From an uncultured Clostridia bacterium (GTDB lineage Bacteria; Bacillota; Clostridia; Christensenellales; UBA3700): DNA of 8,613 nt. The notes under the pieces were generated by a model. The model did no database searches. It was not told where the DNA came from and was given only the letters and a program-made list of their open reading frames with translations. Below are positions 6,425 to 8,613 of this stretch, in pieces; position 1 is the stretch's first letter; each line of letters opens with the position of its first letter. The position numbers and the translations under genes were made by a program. The stretch lies in assembly GCA_947176975.1 (NCBI GenBank), contig CAMWSW010000037.1:1-8613 (forward strand), written 5' to 3'.

Positions 6425-6433
6425 GGTATTTTT
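6404..6433 (-). terminator. Rho-independent terminator after the M50 protease gene
   Basis: Minus-strand AAAAATACCTTGC (6433 to 6421) pairs with GCAGGGTATTTTT (6416 to 6404) across an AAAA loop: 13 pairs, one of them G-U. The 3' arm ends in five T and runs into TTATAATAT. The plus strand also ends in TTTTT, but no plus-strand gene needs it. It separates the minD-M50 unit from the ROK operon. Confidence 0.85.
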
Positions 6434-6450
6434 GTCGGGTATGTTTTAAA

Positions 6451-7287
6451 TTACTTTTCGTAATTCTGCAACGCTTCTATAATGCTCACGCTCAATTCAT
6501 TAGTCATACACAGTTTTTCCAGTGTCCGTTCCTCAACTACGGAAACTTTGTCGCCGTCCTCGTCTATGACTATAAATTTGCATATCTTATCTCTGCCGAG
6601 ATAACGCAAAAATTTGAACAATTGACTGTCTTTGGAGATATAAACCACTTCTTCTTTGAGTCCTTGCGTATAATCTTTGACGAAAGGACGGGAATTGGCA
6701 AGGTGATAATAGCTCTGCCCTTTGCTTGTGAAAATACCGCTCAATATCAAAAACAGCCCGAATATCGGCAAGGTGATATTGAAGGTGAAGAATACCAATA
6801 CTATACCGCCGACAAACATAATACCGCCGACGATAAGCGTGAGCCACTTGAGTACCTTGATCGCGCGCAACTTATGCTTGACGAGCGACGCTACCACTCT
6901 GCTGCCGTCGAGAGGATACAAAGGCAAGAGATTGACAAGTCCCAAAGAGAGATTGGCAAGACATAAATCCAGCGTATAATTATATACGTCGGGTATTAGC
7001 CACCACAGCGCCACGATAAATGCCGCAACCGCCAGATTGAACAATGGCGCAGACAGCGCAATAAGAATATTGTCGCCGTCGTTGTAATCGTCTCCGCTTT
7101 CCAAAGACCCGCCGTAGGGCATCACGGTAATGACGCCCATTGCATATCCGCGCAGCTTTGCCATTCTGTTGTGAGCGACTTCGTGCGCAACGATGCTGAC
7201 GAGGTATCCGCACAACAGCTCAAATTGCCCCAATACGAGGAATACCCCCGCAAGAAGGCAAAAGAGCGGATGCAACTTTATTTTCAC
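6451..7287 (-). CDS. spoIVFB: Site-2 type intramembrane zinc metalloprotease, M50B (SpoIVFB family)
   Basis: SpoIVFB-type proteases cut a substrate within the membrane; in Bacillus this releases mother-cell sigma-K from its pro-form. The 278-residue product begins MKIKLHPLF, the typical family start. It has the zinc motif H35-E-V-A-H39 in the second helix and NLLPLYPLDG with the third ligand D127. About six hydrophobic segments span residues 8-186, and a soluble C-terminal domain (about 210-260, FIVIDEDGDKVSVVEE) resembles a CBS half-domain. The start codon is GTG with a poor Shine-Dalgarno. It follows the stop of the 61-residue gene by three bases, so translation probably depends on coupling. 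Pro-sigma-K is not visible in the window, so the substrate is unknown and a non-sporulation role is possible. Confidence 0.9.
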   Translation of the reverse strand: MKIKLHPLFCLLAGVFLVLGQFELLCGYLVSIVAHEVAHNRMAKLRGYAMGVITVMPYGGSLESGDDYNDGDNILIALSAPLFNLAVAAFIVALWWLIPDVYNYTLDLCLANLSLGLVNLLPLYPLDGSRVVASLVKHKLRAIKVLKWLTLIVGGIMFVGGIVLVFFTFNITLPIFGLFLILSGIFTSKGQSYYHLANSRPFVKDYTQGLKEEVVYISKDSQLFKFLRYLGRDKICKFIVIDEDGDKVSVVEERTLEKLCMTNELSVSIIEALQNYEK

Positions 7288-7290
7288 GCC

Positions 7291-7476
7291 TTAAAAGCCC
7301 ATCTCGATTATGCGCGAAATCAACACTCCGCAGCTGATACCGACGCAAATAAGCGCCTGTACGATAAAGACGTCAAGTGCGTTGACTTTTTTCTTTTTCT
7401 TTGCAGTCTTTGCGCGGGTGATATTTTCGTTGGGGAAACTTACGCTTTCCGTAATTTTGCAATCGTCGTATTTCAT
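7291..7476 (-). CDS. 61-residue single-pass membrane protein upstream of the M50 protease
   Basis: I do not recognise a family. The product has a polar N-terminus, a basic stretch (R21 to K30, five consecutive lysines at 26-30) and one hydrophobic helix at about 33-55. This predicts a cytosolic N-terminus and almost no tail beyond the membrane. A strong AGGAG (7487 to 7483, minus strand) six bases before the ATG supports real translation. The stop is followed by one codon and then the in-frame GTG of the protease, so the two are probably translated together. In Bacillus and many Clostridia this slot holds SpoIVFA, a membrane protein with an M23 domain that regulates SpoIVFB. Here only an anchor-like segment exists and there is no room for an M23 domain. 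A reduced SpoIVFA or an unrelated small partner is inferred. The 75 bases before it hold a TATACT (7504 to 7499) but no clear -35 box and no terminator. Confidence 0.7.
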   Translation of the reverse strand: MKYDDCKITESVSFPNENITRAKTAKKKKKVNALDVFIVQALICVGISCGVLISRIIEMGF

Positions 7477-7551
7477 AACAAACTCCTATACATAAGATAG
7501 TATAGTTTATTTGTCTTGCATTGAATTTATGACCTAAATTAAAAAAATTTT

Positions 7552-7785
7552 TCAGATTATATTTGGAGCGTTGATATTGTCCGCCTTTGCGGATATATTT
7601 ATTTGATATTCTCCGCCGTCAAGCACGTCGATATTGATATTTACGTCGCCGCAAAGCGTCATATAGCACCCCAGCAGCATTCTCAAATCGCTCTCCAACG
7701 CTCTCGTCAGTCCCTCGTAGGCGTTGATTTTGTCTTGCATAAGCACCTTTTTGAGACGCTTTTCCATCATCTTGCTTTCATTCAT
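7552..7785 (-). CDS. minE: Cell division topological specificity factor MinE (short form)
   Basis: MinE stimulates the MinD ATPase and so restricts the division inhibitor to the cell poles. The 77-residue product is 11 shorter than E. coli MinE (88). The MinD-binding segment is recognisable (MEKRLKKVLMQDK, about 7-19, against AKERLQIIVAERR in E. coli). So is the C-terminal topological domain: ALESDLRMLLGCYM (about 29-42), then the strands VNINIDVLDGGEYQINISAK. The N-terminal membrane-targeting segment of E. coli MinE (residues 2-12) has no counterpart. A longer start is excluded because the minD stop codon lies in the same frame two codons upstream. Spacing to minD is three bases. The sequence is divergent, so the name rests on both homology and position after minD. 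Confidence 0.85.
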   Translation of the reverse strand: MNESKMMEKRLKKVLMQDKINAYEGLTRALESDLRMLLGCYMTLCGDVNINIDVLDGGEYQINISAKADNINAPNII

Positions 7786-7788
7786 AAT

Positions 7789-8577
7789 CTACCTACCCGA
7801 TACCAGTCTTTTTAGCTTACCAAATATACCTCTATATCCCTTCGTGACATCGTATAGCCGACAAGTATTGGTGAGAATATTGCAAGCTATCATATCTATA
7901 GCGTCGCGCGAAGAAGAGGTATTCATTCCTATTCTGCCAAGTTGGGAATATACGGTGATAGTATCGTCTTCGGGAACAACTCCTATCAGCGGACAGCGCA
8001 AGAGCTTGGATATTTCTCCGCCGCCCATCATTTTGCCTGACACGACGAAATCGCCACGCACCCTATTGACGATAAGATTTATGGAATTAAGCTTATAACT
8101 GCGGAGAAGTCCCAACACCTTATCGCAATCCCTTATTGCGGGAATGTGAGGCGTGGTGACGGCTATCGCCTCGTCGGAGCAACTCACAGCCCTATGAAAT
8201 CCTCCGTCAATGCCCGCAGGACAGTCGATAAGAATAAAATCAAACATACTCTCAATTCGCGAAATCAACTCGCCGAAAACCGCGCCTGTGAGCTTTTCGC
8301 TGCTGTACGCATGCGCCGACGGCAACAGATACAGACCAAGCCCTTCTTCTTGCAAAAGCGCTTGATTGATATGACACTTGCCCTCTATTACGTCAGCCAT
8401 ATCGTATACCACTCGATTTTCCATACCCATCACGACGTCCAAGTTGTTGAGCCCGACGTCTCCGTCAATCATCAGCACGTTTTTTCCGCGCGCAGCCAGC
8501 GATATCCCAAGACTTGCAAGCACACTCGTCTTGCCGACTCCGCCCTTGCCTGACGTAACGACTATTTTTCTTGCCAT
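7789..8577 (-). CDS. minD: Septum site-determining protein MinD (ATPase)
   Basis: MinD is a membrane-binding ParA/MinD-family ATPase that recruits the division inhibitor MinC and is released by MinE. The 262-residue product has the deviant Walker A GKGGVGKT (10-17, signature lysine K11 and K16), switch I residues D38 and D40 in MIDGDVGLNNLD, and Walker B FILIDCPAGID near 114-124. It ends in an amphipathic membrane-targeting helix (GYRGIFGKLKRLVSGR). Start choice is clear: AAGGAG (minus strand, about 8589 to 8584) stands before the ATG and homology begins at residue 2. It is followed by minE at three bases. Only 36 bases upstream are in the window, so whether minC precedes it cannot be seen. 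Confidence 0.97.
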   Translation of the reverse strand: MARKIVVTSGKGGVGKTSVLASLGISLAARGKNVLMIDGDVGLNNLDVVMGMENRVVYDMADVIEGKCHINQALLQEEGLGLYLLPSAHAYSSEKLTGAVFGELISRIESMFDFILIDCPAGIDGGFHRAVSCSDEAIAVTTPHIPAIRDCDKVLGLLRSYKLNSINLIVNRVRGDFVVSGKMMGGGEISKLLRCPLIGVVPEDDTITVYSQLGRIGMNTSSSRDAIDMIACNILTNTCRLYDVTKGYRGIFGKLKRLVSGR

Positions 8578-8596
8578 ATACTTCTCCTTCTATGGC

Positions 8597-8602
8597 ATTA
8601 TA
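8597..8602 (-). promoter_or_regulatory. Possible -10 box upstream of minD
   Basis: The minus strand has a perfect TATAAT here, which would give a transcript start near 8590, just ahead of the minD Shine-Dalgarno. The matching -35 box would lie beyond the window edge, so this remains a candidate only. Confidence 0.3.
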
Positions 8603-8613
8603 ACGTATAAGAT

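Noticed and set aside
5592..6449. 285-codon plus-strand open frame opposite the ROK gene
   Set aside because: It is fully antisense to a clear ROK kinase with intact motifs, its translation shows no recognisable domain, and it has no good ribosome-binding site. Long antisense frames are common here because of codon composition.
7378..7404. A-rich lysine run in the 61-residue gene as a programmed -1 frameshift site or broken longer gene
   Set aside because: The A6G run is not in the X-XXY-YYZ phase needed for canonical slippage, and the protease begins too soon downstream to leave room for a lost domain.
7530..7560. A/T run between minE and the small gene as a terminator
   Set aside because: The AAAAATTTTTTT stretch has no GC-paired stem, so it is unlikely to terminate transcription.
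1..8613. CRISPR array, transposon ends, tRNA or rRNA genes, prophage or defence genes
   Set aside because: Reading both strands showed no regularly spaced repeats, no transposase or integrase motifs, no cloverleaf candidates and no defence-system motifs. The window is tightly packed with housekeeping genes.

Overview
The window is a compact housekeeping region of a Firmicutes-type bacterium, most likely in or near the class Clostridia. Three things point there. L27 carries an N-terminal extension that must be clipped off, and the matching Prp protease gene sits beside it. Shine-Dalgarno sequences are strong AGGAGG types. The gene set (minD, minE, an M50 protease of the SpoIVFB type, a TIGR03960-like radical SAM protein with its DUF2344 partner, RNase G, L21, Prp, L27) is one that recurs as a neighbourhood in clostridial genomes. 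I cannot name genus or species, and the presence of an M50 protease does not show that the organism sporulates.

Layout. Positions 1-1130 (+ strand) hold an AT-rich upstream element, a sigma-A type promoter, a structured leader resembling the L21 leader, then rplU-prp-rpmA and a strong hairpin terminator. At 1147-1512 (+) lies a small gene for a two-helix membrane protein with a zinc ribbon. Everything from 1514 to 8577 is on the minus strand and forms two transcription units. The upstream one (8577 to 6451) is minD, minE, a 61-residue membrane protein and the M50 protease, closed by a hairpin at 6404-6433. The downstream one (6356 to 1514) starts from a promoter embedded in that hairpin and reads a ROK-family sugar kinase, the radical SAM protein, the DUF2344 protein and RNase G. 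The last three genes are joined by two ATGA overlaps.

How the genes work together. L21, Prp and L27 serve 50S ribosome assembly, with Prp trimming L27. RNase G processes rRNA and mRNA. The radical SAM/DUF2344 pair has no established function that I know of, but its tight coupling to RNase G suggests an RNA or ribosome role (inference). MinD and MinE place the division septum, and the M50 protease cuts a substrate within the membrane.

I found no tRNA or rRNA gene, CRISPR array, insertion sequence or phage gene, and no stretch over 300 bases without a gene. The oddities are local. The ribosomal-protein operon faces RNase G instead of running with it, and obg is absent after rpmA. MinE lacks the N-terminal membrane-targeting segment. 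A 61-residue membrane protein occupies the slot where SpoIVFA would be expected. One hairpin appears able to terminate transcription from both strands. The RNase G operon begins with a sugar kinase gene.
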